The translations under genes and the position numbers were made by a program. Below, one piece after another: positions 7,283 to 15,655 of a stretch of 64,000 nt of DNA; within the stretch, counting starts at the first letter, position 1; every line of letters begins with the position of its first letter. The stretch is taken from assembly GCA_020634435.1 (NCBI GenBank), contig JACKBS010000005.1:620001-684000 (forward strand), read 5' to 3'. The notes under the pieces are model-generated. The model was not told the DNA's origin. It searched no databases and saw nothing but the letters and a program-made list of their open reading frames with translations. This stretch comes from Ardenticatenaceae bacterium (lineage in GTDB: Bacteria > Chloroflexota > Anaerolineae > Promineifilales > Promineifilaceae).

Positions 7283-9947
7283 TACCGGTCGTGAGCATCT
7301 GTAAAAGCTGACGGGTGACCTGCTTGGTATCCGGGCCGATTTCGCCGGGGGGGCCGACGCAGGCGGGGCAGCCGTCGCGGCAGCGGCAGTCGCTAACCAG
7401 TTCCAGGGCGGCGGGCAGCAGGTCGTGGTGCTGCTCAAACAGCCGCTGGCTAAATCCCACCCCCGCCGCCACCGATTCGTAAATGACGATGGTGGGGGCC
7501 TGGGTCAGCGGGCTGCGGCTTTCGGCGACCACTTCGATGTCGCCGGGATCGCACATGAGGTAGAGTGGGGCCAGGTTACGCAGGACGTAGGCCAGCCCGC
7601 CCAGCGCGGAGCGGGCCTGCTGCCCGGCTTCGGCCTGTTTGTGGCAGCTGGGGCAAAGGGTAATCAGGTTTTCGGGCTGGTTGGCCTGTTTGTAGTTGTC
7701 GTTTTGGCCGGGGATGTAGTTGAAGTCGCGGAACGGCCGTATGTGGTGAACGTGTAGGCTCGTAGACCTGACAGGTTTTTTAGGTGGCTCGCTCTGAGCG
7801 GGATCGGTCAGTAAACCTGTCAGGTCTTGGGGGTCTGGGGGCGCTTTACCCTCCGCCCCGCAGTTGCGACAGCGGTAGCCATCCCGCGCTAGCACGATTT
7901 GGCGCTGCTGCTGCCAGTTGGGGCCGTAATTATTCGGCCGTAGCAAAATGCCCGCATCATACAGCCGCTCCGTCAGCGCATCGGAGAAGATAAGCCAGTA
8001 ACCGCTGGTCTCTAGCACCATCTCCGGCAAATCAATCTCGCCAAAACCCAGCGTCTCGTGCGTGTACCGCTTGATTTTGCGGTAGCCCGTGGCCTTGGTG
8101 ACGACGGTAACGTCGCCCCAAGCGCGGAATAAATCAGCAGATTTCGCAGATTGACCAGATTTTTCTCTTTTTTCCTCTGCGTCTCCGCGCCTCTGCGTTA
8201 AAAATTCTTCCGCCGTTTCTTCAGGGTTCAGTTCGCGGATACTGCTGCCGATGCTGGCGCGGGTGTAGTAATCGACTTCGATGGGGCGGACGTGGGCGAT
8301 ACGGCCGTTCCAATCAAACTCCTCCACCAAATAGGTCCGCGCCTGGTGCATGTAAATAGAGCCTTCGTACACCATGACGGGCGCGGTGTCTAAATCCACC
8401 TCACCGATGACGTGTACGCCGTCCTCGTCGTGGGCCTGGATGACGACGGTATCATCGCCGCTGGTGCGCAGGGAAACGGCCGTTGCGGGCGACCCTTCCC
8501 CCACGTAATGAAACTGATCCCGCGTCTCATGCAAATCGCCTTCGTCGCGCAACGCTTCCAGCAGCGGCGTCACATCGCCGAAACCGCCAAAATCTTCGCC
8601 CTGCTTAAACGGCAGCTCATAGGCGGCGCAGAGCAGATGGCGCACCATGATGCGCAAATTGTCCGGGTTGGTGAGCGCGTGTTCGGGCGAACGGCCGAAA
8701 ATGTAACGCGGGTGGGTGCAGATGTATTGGTCCAGCGGGCTGTTATTGGCCACCATCAGCGCCACAGACTGGTCGTTGCGCCGCCCGGCGCGGCCCGCCT
8801 GCTGCCAAATCGAGGCAATCGAGCCAGGGTAGCCGGTGATGACGGCCGCATCCAGCTGGCCAATATCAATGCCCAACTCCAGGGCGTTGGTGGCCACCAC
8901 GCCACGAATCTGCCCGGTGCGCAGGCCGTGTTCGATCTGGCGGCGCTCCAACGGCAGGTAGCCGCCGCGATAGCCAGTGACGGAGAGCGCTTCGCCGCCC
9001 TGGTAAACCACATCGTCGCGCAGGTAGGCTAGCAGCAGTTCCACTGTCTGCCGGGCGCGGGCAAAAACAATGGTTTGGATGTCCGAGGCGAGGAAGGTGC
9101 TGGCGGCATCCCGCGCGGCCAGGACAGAGCTGCCGCGCAGCCCCAACGTCTCGTCGATGATGGGCGGGTTGTAAAGGATGAACTGCTTCTCGCCGCTGGG
9201 TGCGCCGTTTTGGCTTTCGTCTATGAGGGTAAACGGCCGTTCCACCAATCGTTCCGCATGTTCTTTGGGATTGGCAATCGTGGCCGAGCAGCAGATAAAC
9301 TGCGGGTTGCTGCCGTAAAAGTGGCACAGGCGCTGCAAGCGGCGCAGCACGTTGGCCACATGGCTGCCAAAAATGCCGCGATAAGCGTGAATCTCGTCTA
9401 AAACCACAAACTCCAGGTTGCTGAGCAGGCTGCGCCAGCCGGTGTGGTAGGGCAAGATGCCCGCGTGTAACATGTCTGGATTGGTTATGAGAATGCCATC
9501 GCTGCGCCGAACCTGGGTGCGCTGGCTGCGCGGCGTGTCGCCGTCATAACTGTACACGTCAAAGGGCAGATTACCAGCTGCAATCAGCGTCTGCGTTTCG
9601 GCGAGCTGGTCCTGCGAGAGCGCTTTGGTAGGAAACAGGTAGAGGGCGCGTGCTTTTGGGCGCTCTAACAGACGCTGGAATACAGGAACCGTGTAGCACA
9701 ACGATTTACCAGACGCGGTGGTAGTGGCGATGACGACGTTTTGGTTTTGGGAAACGGCCGTAACCGCTTCGGCCTGATGGGTAAATAACTGATCAATGCC
9801 CCGTTCCTTTAAGGCTTGGCGGATCGTTTGGGGCAATTCAACGGGTTGGGTGGCAGACGGCCGTGCCGGGAGGCGCTCCCAGGCAACCACATTGCTCATA
9901 AAATCACGGTTCAGACGCAAGTTAGCTACTAATTCAGCAACAGTCAT
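7278..9947 (-). CDS. DEAD/DEAH-box helicase of the MrfA/YprA (Hrq1-like) family with an inserted HNH nuclease motif
   Basis: An 889-residue superfamily 2 helicase. Motif I is TTTASGKS (near residue 80), motif II DEIH (near 187), motif III SATI, motif V ATNALELGIDIG and motif VI QQAGRAGRR (near 385). The C-terminus carries an MZB-type cysteine cluster, DCRCRDGCPACVG (near 845), as in B. subtilis MrfA, a 3'-5' helicase for mitomycin repair. An HNH-type zinc motif lies between helicase and MZB: CRNCG near 690, LHVHHIRPF near 728 and CPSCHK near 763. This is unusual for the family and suggests added nuclease activity. The protein is longer than MrfA (about 750). Two dispersed repeats are inserted in frame (7764-7827 and 8129-8208). 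Confidence 0.85.
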   Translation of the reverse strand: MTVAELVANLRLNRDFMSNVVAWERLPARPSATQPVELPQTIRQALKERGIDQLFTHQAEAVTAVSQNQNVVIATTTASGKSLCYTVPVFQRLLERPKARALYLFPTKALSQDQLAETQTLIAAGNLPFDVYSYDGDTPRSQRTQVRRSDGILITNPDMLHAGILPYHTGWRSLLSNLEFVVLDEIHAYRGIFGSHVANVLRRLQRLCHFYGSNPQFICCSATIANPKEHAERLVERPFTLIDESQNGAPSGEKQFILYNPPIIDETLGLRGSSVLAARDAASTFLASDIQTIVFARARQTVELLLAYLRDDVVYQGGEALSVTGYRGGYLPLERRQIEHGLRTGQIRGVVATNALELGIDIGQLDAAVITGYPGSIASIWQQAGRAGRRNDQSVALMVANNSPLDQYICTHPRYIFGRSPEHALTNPDNLRIMVRHLLCAAYELPFKQGEDFGGFGDVTPLLEALRDEGDLHETRDQFHYVGEGSPATAVSLRTSGDDTVVIQAHDEDGVHVIGEVDLDTAPVMVYEGSIYMHQARTYLVEEFDWNGRIAHVRPIEVDYYTRASIGSSIRELNPEETAEEFLTQRRGDAEEKREKSGQSAKSADLFRAWGDVTVVTKATGYRKIKRYTHETLGFGEIDLPEMVLETSGYWLIFSDALTERLYDAGILLRPNNYGPNWQQQRQIVLARDGYRCRNCGAEGKAPPDPQDLTGLLTDPAQSEPPKKPVRSTSLHVHHIRPFRDFNYIPGQNDNYKQANQPENLITLCPSCHKQAEAGQQARSALGGLAYVLRNLAPLYLMCDPGDIEVVAESRSPLTQAPTIVIYESVAAGVGFSQRLFEQHHDLLPAALELVSDCRCRDGCPACVGPPGEIGPDTKQVTRQLLQMLTTGT
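7764..7827. repeat. Palindromic repeat inserted in frame in the helicase HNH region
   Basis: AGACCTGACAGGTTT (7764-7778) is perfectly inverted at 7813-7827 (AAACCTGTCAGGTCT). The 64-bp element keeps the reading frame and encodes a proline-rich loop between the first CxxC and the HH motif of the HNH domain. It looks like an intergenic palindromic element captured as a protein insert. Confidence 0.7.
8129..8208. repeat. CTCTGCG-family repeat inserted in frame in the helicase
   Basis: The segment joins CAGATTTCGCAGATT with CCTCTGCGTCTCCGCGCCTC and encodes the low-complexity stretch LTQRRGDAEEKREKSGQSAK. The same nucleotide family is seen in intergenic DNA at 1651-1677, 1973-2061 and 33810-33886. 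It splits an otherwise conserved region and keeps frame. Confidence 0.65.
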
Positions 9948-10011
9948 GGGTCAGATTATAGCTTGTTTCGGCAACCCGTTTGCGAAAGCATTTTGCTAAA
10001 AGAAAAGTTAT

Positions 10012-10456
10012 CCATATGGTTTTTCTTTTCAATATATTTTTTAGTAGTTTGTAGTAGGGGCTGGGGATATGTGTAGAACATTTATAAATGCCCATATCTT
10101 CGGGATTGTTCGTGGTTTCCCCCATATCTTTCTTTGGTCCCGCTGTCAAAGCATTTTTGCATATGGGGATTCTTTTGTATAACCACCCAAAACAGCTTTT
10201 ACGGCCGTATTGTTCACCATTCAGGTCCAAATGCGTATTTGCCCTATGACCTCAGTACGGCCCCATATATGGGGTTTGGCTCTAATTTGCGCAACTTATG
10301 ACAACTCGTGTTTTCCACAGTTGAGATCGGTTTTCCACAGTAAACGGCCGTTTATCCACAGTTTTCGGCCTAAAATTAGACTAAATGTGGTCATTTGCGT
10401 TATTTGCCCTTTTCCAGATATGGGTAATAAAAAGGAAACACGCCATATTTGGGGTT
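10012..10456. repeat. Iterated CCCATAT / ATATGGG motifs
   Basis: Copies include CCATATGG at 10013, CCCATATCTT at 10091 and again at 10131 (40 bp apart), ATATGGGGAT near 10161, the palindrome CCCCATATATGGGG at 10261-10274, GATATGGG near 10417 and CCATATTTGGGG near 10443. They interleave with the DnaA boxes and could be sites for a sequence-specific binding protein. Confidence 0.55.
10311..10360 (+). promoter_or_regulatory. Cluster of three phased DnaA boxes
   Basis: TTTTCCACA at 10311-10319 and 10331-10339 and TTATCCACA (perfect consensus) at 10352-10360 lie on one strand. Start-to-start spacing is 20 and 21 bp, close to two helical turns, as expected for cooperative DnaA binding. Confidence 0.65.
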
Positions 10457-10590
10457 GGCCGGTATATTGCACCGCCTGAATCCTTCGTGTATCCCAAAAT
10501 ATATCCTGGGTAGTTGCCAAATCAGGCCGTTTGTGGCAAATTTCCAGTAGTACTGCCAGCTTTTGCCAGGATTGGCTGGCACTGTTATTC

Positions 10591-10620
10591 TTGACAATTG
10601 GTTGCTGTATTGACTAGAAT
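10591..10620 (+). promoter_or_regulatory. Sigma-70-type promoter of the SpoVS-family gene
   Basis: TTGACA (10591-10596, perfect -35) is followed by an 18-bp spacer and TAGAAT (10615-10620, -10). Transcription would start near 10627, leaving a 70-base leader with GGAGG before the ATG at 10697. Confidence 0.75.
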
Positions 10621-10696
10621 TTATTCATCCTGAGCATTACTCTCTCAAGAATGACACCAACACTGGTTCATCGATGAGAAATCTTGGAGGCCCAAC

Positions 10697-10966
10697 ATGA
10701 ACGTCATCAAAGTTTCCGCTCGGTCTAGAACTGCTGCTGTTGCTGGTGCAATTGCCGGCGTTATGCGGGAGGTCAGTCGGGCGGAGGTGCAGGCAATCGG
10801 TGCCGGCGCCGTCAATCAGGCCCTGAAAGCGATCGTCATTGCCAAAGGATACCTGGCTGAGGAGGGGGTTGATATCGTTTGTGACCCGTCATTTGTGGAA
10901 GTAGCCATTGATGAACAGGAACGAACGGCGATCCGCATTGTTGTGGAGCCACGTAGTCAAGCATAG
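10697..10966 (+). CDS. spoVS: SpoVS-family protein (Alba-like fold)
   Basis: An 89-residue protein that matches stage V sporulation protein S along its whole length: NVIKVSARSRTAAVAGAIAG, EVQAIGAGAVNQALKAIVIA and a final strand with AIRIVVEPR. SpoVS is a small nucleic-acid-binding protein needed for late sporulation in Bacillus. It is also common in non-sporulating Chloroflexota and Deinococcus-Thermus, where its role is unknown. It has its own promoter, a GGAGG ribosome site and an intrinsic terminator, so it is monocistronic. It is the first gene to the right of the candidate origin. Confidence 0.92.
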   Translation: MNVIKVSARSRTAAVAGAIAGVMREVSRAEVQAIGAGAVNQALKAIVIAKGYLAEEGVDIVCDPSFVEVAIDEQERTAIRIVVEPRSQA

Positions 10967-10997
10967 TAATTCCCCAGTTTGATTACATGATTAACAG

Positions 10998-11030
10998 GGG
11001 TCTGATGTGGGAGACATCAGGCCCTTTTTT
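10998..11030 (+). terminator. Intrinsic terminator of the SpoVS-family gene
   Basis: GGGTCTGATGT (10998-11008) pairs with ACATCAGGCCC (11014-11024) with one G-T pair and a 5-base loop, followed by TTTTTT (11025-11030). Confidence 0.85.
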
Positions 11031-11060
11031 ATTGCCTGGAGTCGGCAACCGGCCGCCATG

Positions 11061-12215
11061 CTACCGGCTGCCGCGCTGTCCCGTTGCCCGCAGTTCCGAT
11101 GAGGAGATATCTTTGCGAAAAGCCTCAGCCGGAATGGGCTGGAACAAATTGGCATACGCTGCGGGAATGTTTAGCTCGCTGAGGTCGCGGAAGATGCCAT
11201 CGCCGTCTTGCCGCCCCGCCACCAGGAAGGAGCAGCCCAGGTCACGAATTTCATCCAGTGCTGCGTGCAGTTGGGTGGTGCTGTTTTGGTAGTAACGGGG
11301 ATGGAGCACACGTTCGGCCGTATCAAAGCCAATCACAAATACGGTATTGGCAAACAGGCGGGCTTTTTCCAGATAGGTGGGCGCGTTGGTCACATAAATC
11401 GGCCAGCGTCCCGCAAATTGGGCAATGCGGTCAATCACAATGTCTGGGGTGATAGGTGGCTTGTCTACGTTTTGCGCGGAGATTTCAAAGGCAACCGGAT
11501 GGCCGAGGAGCTTAGCAGACACTTGTAGCAGTTCCAGATGTCCATCGTGCAGGGGGTTATAGGAGCCAGACAAGATGGCCTGTGGATTCACGTGCTTGCT
11601 GCGGATACGGCCGTCGGCCGTTACGCCAAAATAGTCCAACGCACCATCGTGAATTTGCTGAGCCGCTTTGCCAAAATTGTGCGTGGTTACCGTTATCTTG
11701 TCCTTGTCGGTGAGCGTGTAGGCCAGGCGAGGCTCCAAATCCATGGCGGCCGCGAGCGCGTTCAGAATGACGCGGCTGACCAGATTTTCTTCCCCGGCGC
11801 GGTCGCGATATCCCTTGTTTAAGTGAATGCCGTATTCTACCAGCCGAGCCGGCTGCCAGGTGGCGAGGTAAGCGCGGTGCTCGCCGCGCTTGGGCCTGTC
11901 GGTAACGATGGTGGCCGTGCAGGCCAGGCCGATGACCGGATTGGTGGCCGCATCCAGCCAGCGCGCCCGGGTGAAGGCGCGTCCTGCCAATAATCTTGCC
12001 GTGCGCTCGGTGACATATTTTGCCGGGGGTTGGCCAAGAAATTCATCAAAGGCGGCCTGGCTGTAAGGCACCAGGGCTTCCAGCAGGGTGCGGGTGGCCC
12101 CGGCTACGCCCAGCAGATTGGACAGAGCCTCGGTCCCGGCACCGGCGGCTACGAGAACGATGCGTTCCGGGGCATCGTGGATAGTTTGGACCAATTGTTT
12201 GATGTCGGCTTCCAT
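11061..12215 (-). CDS. Fusion of a CinA-C-like domain and a nicotinamide-nucleotide adenylyltransferase-like domain
   Basis: 384 residues in two parts. Residues about 1-170 resemble the CinA C-terminal (PF02464, NMN deamidase-like) fold: AAGAGTEALSNLLGVAGATRTLLEALVPYS and later GLACTATIVTDRPKRG. Residues about 210-384 are a nucleotidylyltransferase with the signature SGSYNPLHDGHLELL (HxGH, here HDGH) and a C-terminal ISSSELR in place of ISSTxxR. The pairing suggests a bifunctional enzyme of pyridine nucleotide recycling: amidase on NMN, adenylyl transfer to form NAD precursors. The substrate is inferred, since other cytidylyl- or adenylyltransferases share the HxGH motif. Confidence 0.75.
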   Translation of the reverse strand: MEADIKQLVQTIHDAPERIVLVAAGAGTEALSNLLGVAGATRTLLEALVPYSQAAFDEFLGQPPAKYVTERTARLLAGRAFTRARWLDAATNPVIGLACTATIVTDRPKRGEHRAYLATWQPARLVEYGIHLNKGYRDRAGEENLVSRVILNALAAAMDLEPRLAYTLTDKDKITVTTHNFGKAAQQIHDGALDYFGVTADGRIRSKHVNPQAILSGSYNPLHDGHLELLQVSAKLLGHPVAFEISAQNVDKPPITPDIVIDRIAQFAGRWPIYVTNAPTYLEKARLFANTVFVIGFDTAERVLHPRYYQNSTTQLHAALDEIRDLGCSFLVAGRQDGDGIFRDLSELNIPAAYANLFQPIPAEAFRKDISSSELRATGQRGSR

Positions 12216-12377
12216 AACGAAGGGATTTTATCATTGGTGGGGGCAAATTCAATTTGAGTTTGCCGAGAGTAGACTGAATCCGTGTCTGAACAATCGTTCA
12301 GCTACGCGTTCGGCTAGGATTCCCAGAGGTAGAGATGGTTTTGCCTAAAAATGGGGGATGTTGATAATTGAAGCCCT

Positions 12378-14489
12378 GTGACGAATGAAATGATTTCTTC
12401 TGCGTTGGTTTATTTGTGGATCGGCCTTTTGCTGCTGCTGATTGTGTGGCTGTTGGTAAGGCGCTGGCGGCAGCAAGTTGAGAATGGTGTGGTGGAAACG
12501 GCCGTAAAGTACCAACCGTTTTTTCCGCTTACGGAACCAGCCCATCGTGCCATGATTGCGGTCCAACTGCTGGGCGGTTTTCTACTTCTGACCCTGAGCA
12601 AGATGGCATTTGATGCTGTGCCCGTTTTGGCAAAATGGGCCGTGGCTGCGCTCATGGTCTTTGGCGGGGGGCTGTTTTTGTGGGCGGGCAGCCGCGTGCG
12701 GCGCGACGGACTGGCCGAAGATTGGCTGGCGCAGCAGCTCCATCGTGTGGGGTATGGGTTAGGCGTGGCGGGTTGGCAGGTTGTCCTGCTGATTTTGGCG
12801 GCCGGGCTGGCCTGGTTAGCCTATCTGGCGGCTGGCGATCAGGCTTTGGCGCGGCGCTGGGATGTTTCGGTAATGGCGTGGCTGCTGGCCTTGGTAGGCT
12901 GTTTGGTTGGGGGCGTGCCGATGGCCGAGTGGCACAGTTGGCTGCGCAGTGGGCTGGGTATTCCCAAGTGGGAGTGGGGCTTGCTGCTGGCTTTGTTTGT
13001 CGGTGCCTGGTTACTGCGCGGAACGGCCGTTACTGAATTCCCCAATACGTTTTCTGGCGATGAAGGATCGGCCGGGCTGCACGCGGCGCGATTCTTGCAA
13101 GGTCTGGCCGACAACTGGTTCACCATCGGCTGGTTTTCTTTTCCCTCGCTGTGGTATGCCGTGCAAAGCATTTTCATAGAGCTGTTTGGTCAGACAGTTG
13201 AAGCGATGCGCTATTTTTCGGCTTTGGGCGGTGCGTTGGCCGTGCTGGCTACATATTGGCTGGCGCGAGTGATGTTTGATCGGACAACGGCCGTTGCGGC
13301 CAGCGTCGTCATTATGGCGTCACATTTTCACATCCACATGAGTCGCATCGGGCTGAACAACGTGTGGGACAGTTTGTTTTTGGCGGTGGTGTTGGCGGGG
13401 CTATGGCAAGGTTGGCGTAGTGGCAAGCGGCTGCCGTTTATTGTGGCCGGGTTGGCGCTGGGGCTGGGCCAATATTTTTACGTCTCGGTGCGGGTGCTGC
13501 CGCTGTTGGTACTGATCTGGGTGGTTGGTTTGTGGTGGTGGCAGCCACGCCTTTGGCGGCGACGGTTACCCGATTTTGTGTTGAGTGGATATACGGCCGT
13601 TCTCACCATTTTGCCGCTGGCTATCTATTTTGCCGGGCATTGGGCTGAATTTCAGGCCCCGCTGAACCGCGTCACCATCATCGGCGAGCGGCTGGACAGC
13701 ATGGCCATGTTAGATGGGTTGCCCCCAGCTTTTGTTGTGCTGCGGCAGATGTGGCTGGCGGCGTTGGGCTTTACCCAAATTCCGCTGCGTCTGCTTTACG
13801 ACCCCGGCGTGCCGTTGCTCATGTCCTTTGCGGCGAGTTTGTTTTTGATTGGGGTGGCTTGGAGTTTGCTGCGCTTTGACGGCCGTTCCGGTTTGCTGCT
13901 GTTGCCTTTGTTGTCGGTTATCTTTCTCAGTGGGTTTAGCCAGGATCCCCCTGCGTCGCAGCGCTTCATTTTGGCCATGCCGGCGGTGGCGGTTCTGGTG
14001 GCGCGGCCGTTAGGATTGGTGGGCGGTTGGTTGCGCTTGCTGTGGCCGGGTGGCAAGATGTGGATTTTGGGGGGAACGGCCGTTGTGCTGCTTTGGCTAG
14101 CGCTAGTTGACATAACTTTTTATTTCGGGGATTTGTACGATTCGTATGTGCTGGGAGGCGGCAATACGGTAGTGGCCAACGAGATTGCGGAATATTTACA
14201 GACGGAGCCGAAGCCGCCAACCGTTTACTTCATGGGGTTTCCGCGTATGGGCTACTACAGCCTCTCCACAATTCCTTACTTGGCACCCCAGGTGGACGCG
14301 ATTGATGTGGTTGAGCCGATCACTGCGCCGCCTGATTGGCCAATCGGCGATCCAACCCTGGCTATATTTTTGCCAGAGCGTCTAAATGAACTGCGATTTG
14401 TTCAGGAAGCGTACCCCAGCGGTAGCTACGAAGAAGTGTACGACGAAGAAAACCAGCTGCTGTACGCCATCTATAGAATTATTCCCTAA
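12378..14489 (+). CDS. GT39-type (ArnT/PMT-like) membrane glycosyltransferase
   Basis: 703 residues with some twelve or more membrane segments. After four N-terminal helices comes the first extracytoplasmic loop, with the acidic pair GDEGS (near residue 230) expected for the catalytic Asp-Glu of GT39/ArnT-type transferases. It is followed by AMRYFSALGGALAVLATYWLA and SRIGLNNVWD, both typical. Such enzymes use polyprenyl-phosphate sugars and glycosylate lipids or proteins outside the membrane. The start could be GTG 12378 or ATG 12390. The C-terminal 100 residues form a soluble extracytoplasmic domain. No partner gene is adjacent. Confidence 0.8.
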   Translation: MTNEMISSALVYLWIGLLLLLIVWLLVRRWRQQVENGVVETAVKYQPFFPLTEPAHRAMIAVQLLGGFLLLTLSKMAFDAVPVLAKWAVAALMVFGGGLFLWAGSRVRRDGLAEDWLAQQLHRVGYGLGVAGWQVVLLILAAGLAWLAYLAAGDQALARRWDVSVMAWLLALVGCLVGGVPMAEWHSWLRSGLGIPKWEWGLLLALFVGAWLLRGTAVTEFPNTFSGDEGSAGLHAARFLQGLADNWFTIGWFSFPSLWYAVQSIFIELFGQTVEAMRYFSALGGALAVLATYWLARVMFDRTTAVAASVVIMASHFHIHMSRIGLNNVWDSLFLAVVLAGLWQGWRSGKRLPFIVAGLALGLGQYFYVSVRVLPLLVLIWVVGLWWWQPRLWRRRLPDFVLSGYTAVLTILPLAIYFAGHWAEFQAPLNRVTIIGERLDSMAMLDGLPPAFVVLRQMWLAALGFTQIPLRLLYDPGVPLLMSFAASLFLIGVAWSLLRFDGRSGLLLLPLLSVIFLSGFSQDPPASQRFILAMPAVAVLVARPLGLVGGWLRLLWPGGKMWILGGTAVVLLWLALVDITFYFGDLYDSYVLGGGNTVVANEIAEYLQTEPKPPTVYFMGFPRMGYYSLSTIPYLAPQVDAIDVVEPITAPPDWPIGDPTLAIFLPERLNELRFVQEAYPSGSYEEVYDEENQLLYAIYRIIP

Positions 14490-14500
14490 AGCCGGTTCTC

Positions 14501-15463
14501 TTAACTGGCCTTCCAATCGAACCCATCGGGACGGCGCAGTTCGGTGCCAAACATGTAACTGCTTTTAGCGGTCCACGGCTCCTCGCTGCTGTCATTGGCC
14601 AGATGGTCGAAGAAGCCTTGCACACGACTGTCTAGCAAATCAATCTGGTGCAGCAAGATGGCTTCCAGCGTTTTGGGCACAACGGGAGAACCCCATTCCA
14701 GCGTGCCGTGGTGGGAGGCGATGAGGTGAACCAGATGGCGCAGATCGTCTTCGGGGAAGTTGCCCAATTCGGCAGCAGCTTTTTCCACCATGACAACGGC
14801 GCGGGTGATGTGACCAATAAGACGGCCGTCTTCCGAAAAGCTAAACGATTTGCTGATGTCGTACTCAATCGCCTTGCCCATGTCGTGTAGCAGCGTGCCC
14901 GCCAGCAGAAGGTCACGATTGACAAATGGATAGTGCCCAGCCAGATGATTGGCCAAACTGGCCATGTTGAGCGTGTGCTCCATCAATCCGCCAATGTAAG
15001 CGTGGTGCATGTTGCGTGCGGCGGGGGCATTGGCATAGTCGCGCAAAAACGATTCGTTTAGCAGCAAGTGTGCGACTAGCTGCTGCCACGGCTGGCCCAG
15101 GCTTTCAATTTGGGCTTGCAGTTCGGCAATCATCTCTTCCTGGCTGCGGCGGCTGGAGGGCAGCAATTCTTCCAAAGCTGGCTCCCGATTTAAGTTCATA
15201 TCGGTGATAGTGATTTGCAGTGAATCTTTGTAGCGCACGGCGCGGCCAGTAACAAAAACAGGACTGCCTGTTTGCGACCAGTTTTCGACATAGCTGGGAA
15301 TATCCCAAAAGACAAAGGCGAGTTGGCCGGTTTTGTCACGCAGGGTGCCCAAGAGGTAGGGACGGCCGTCTTTTGTCTCGCGTAAAATAGAATCCTGTAT
15401 CAGGAATGGCTCATTCTCCAGCTCATCCCCGACGGAAATATTGGCAGCAAAAAATGATTTCAC
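14501..15463 (-). CDS. YhaM/CbfI-family 3'-5' exoribonuclease (OB-fold plus HD domain)
   Basis: A 320-residue protein. Residues about 10-95 form an OB-fold (FLIQDSILRETKDGRPYLLGTLRDKTGQL), and residues about 150-290 an HD phosphohydrolase core. HD metal residues are in EHTLNM, LLHDMGKAIEYD, ASHHGTLEWGS and HQIDLLDSRV, the last two being YhaM signatures. YhaM degrades RNA and single-stranded DNA 3'-5' with Mn. Length and order match the family. It is divergent from the UbiX gene across a 190-bp region with a small hairpin. Confidence 0.9.
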   Translation of the reverse strand: MKSFFAANISVGDELENEPFLIQDSILRETKDGRPYLLGTLRDKTGQLAFVFWDIPSYVENWSQTGSPVFVTGRAVRYKDSLQITITDMNLNREPALEELLPSSRRSQEEMIAELQAQIESLGQPWQQLVAHLLLNESFLRDYANAPAARNMHHAYIGGLMEHTLNMASLANHLAGHYPFVNRDLLLAGTLLHDMGKAIEYDISKSFSFSEDGRLIGHITRAVVMVEKAAAELGNFPEDDLRHLVHLIASHHGTLEWGSPVVPKTLEAILLHQIDLLDSRVQGFFDHLANDSSEEPWTAKSSYMFGTELRRPDGFDWKAS

Positions 15464-15513
15464 AAAACCCTCTCAATGGTGGTTACACAATCAAATGTGA
15501 ATTGCTAACGATA

Positions 15514-15533
15514 GCGGTTTAGTGTCAAACCGC
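15514..15533. repeat. Small hairpin in the divergent intergenic region
   Basis: GCGGTTT (15514-15520) and AAACCGC (15527-15533) form a 7-bp stem between the YhaM-like and UbiX genes. The word GAGCGGTTTG recurs at 15619-15628. It is a possible operator for one of the divergent promoters. Confidence 0.35.
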
Positions 15534-15655
15534 TCTTCCAATCGACGATGCGCTGGAAGTGCGCAGGCGATTGTAAGTGGATTTTGGTTTTCTGGCTACC
15601 TATTTTAAAATCAATCAAGAGCGGTTTGCTCTGTGAAGATAAGGAGTCTAACTGG

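Larger units (their letters stand above)
9960..10580. other. Gene-free AT-rich region, candidate replication origin
   Basis: The 750 bp between two diverging genes contain no convincing reading frame. They hold three DnaA-box-like nonamers spaced 20 and 21 bp apart (10311-10360) and a fourth weaker one (TTATCCATA near 10008). At least eight CCCATAT/ATATGGG motifs in both orientations and AT-rich runs are also present. Genes to the left lie mostly on the minus strand and those to the right mostly on the plus strand. dnaA, dnaN and gyrB are not in the window, so an origin, a DnaA-titration site or a plain regulatory region all remain possible. Confidence 0.5.

Noticed and set aside
10311..10360. 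DnaA-box cluster considered as a CRISPR or tandem repeat
   Set aside because: Units are nine to ten bases with too short spacers, and the sequence matches DnaA boxes.
15548..15655. N-terminal extension of UbiX
   Set aside because: The frame is open, but the extension matches nothing and the internal ATG has AAGGAG and the conserved first strand.
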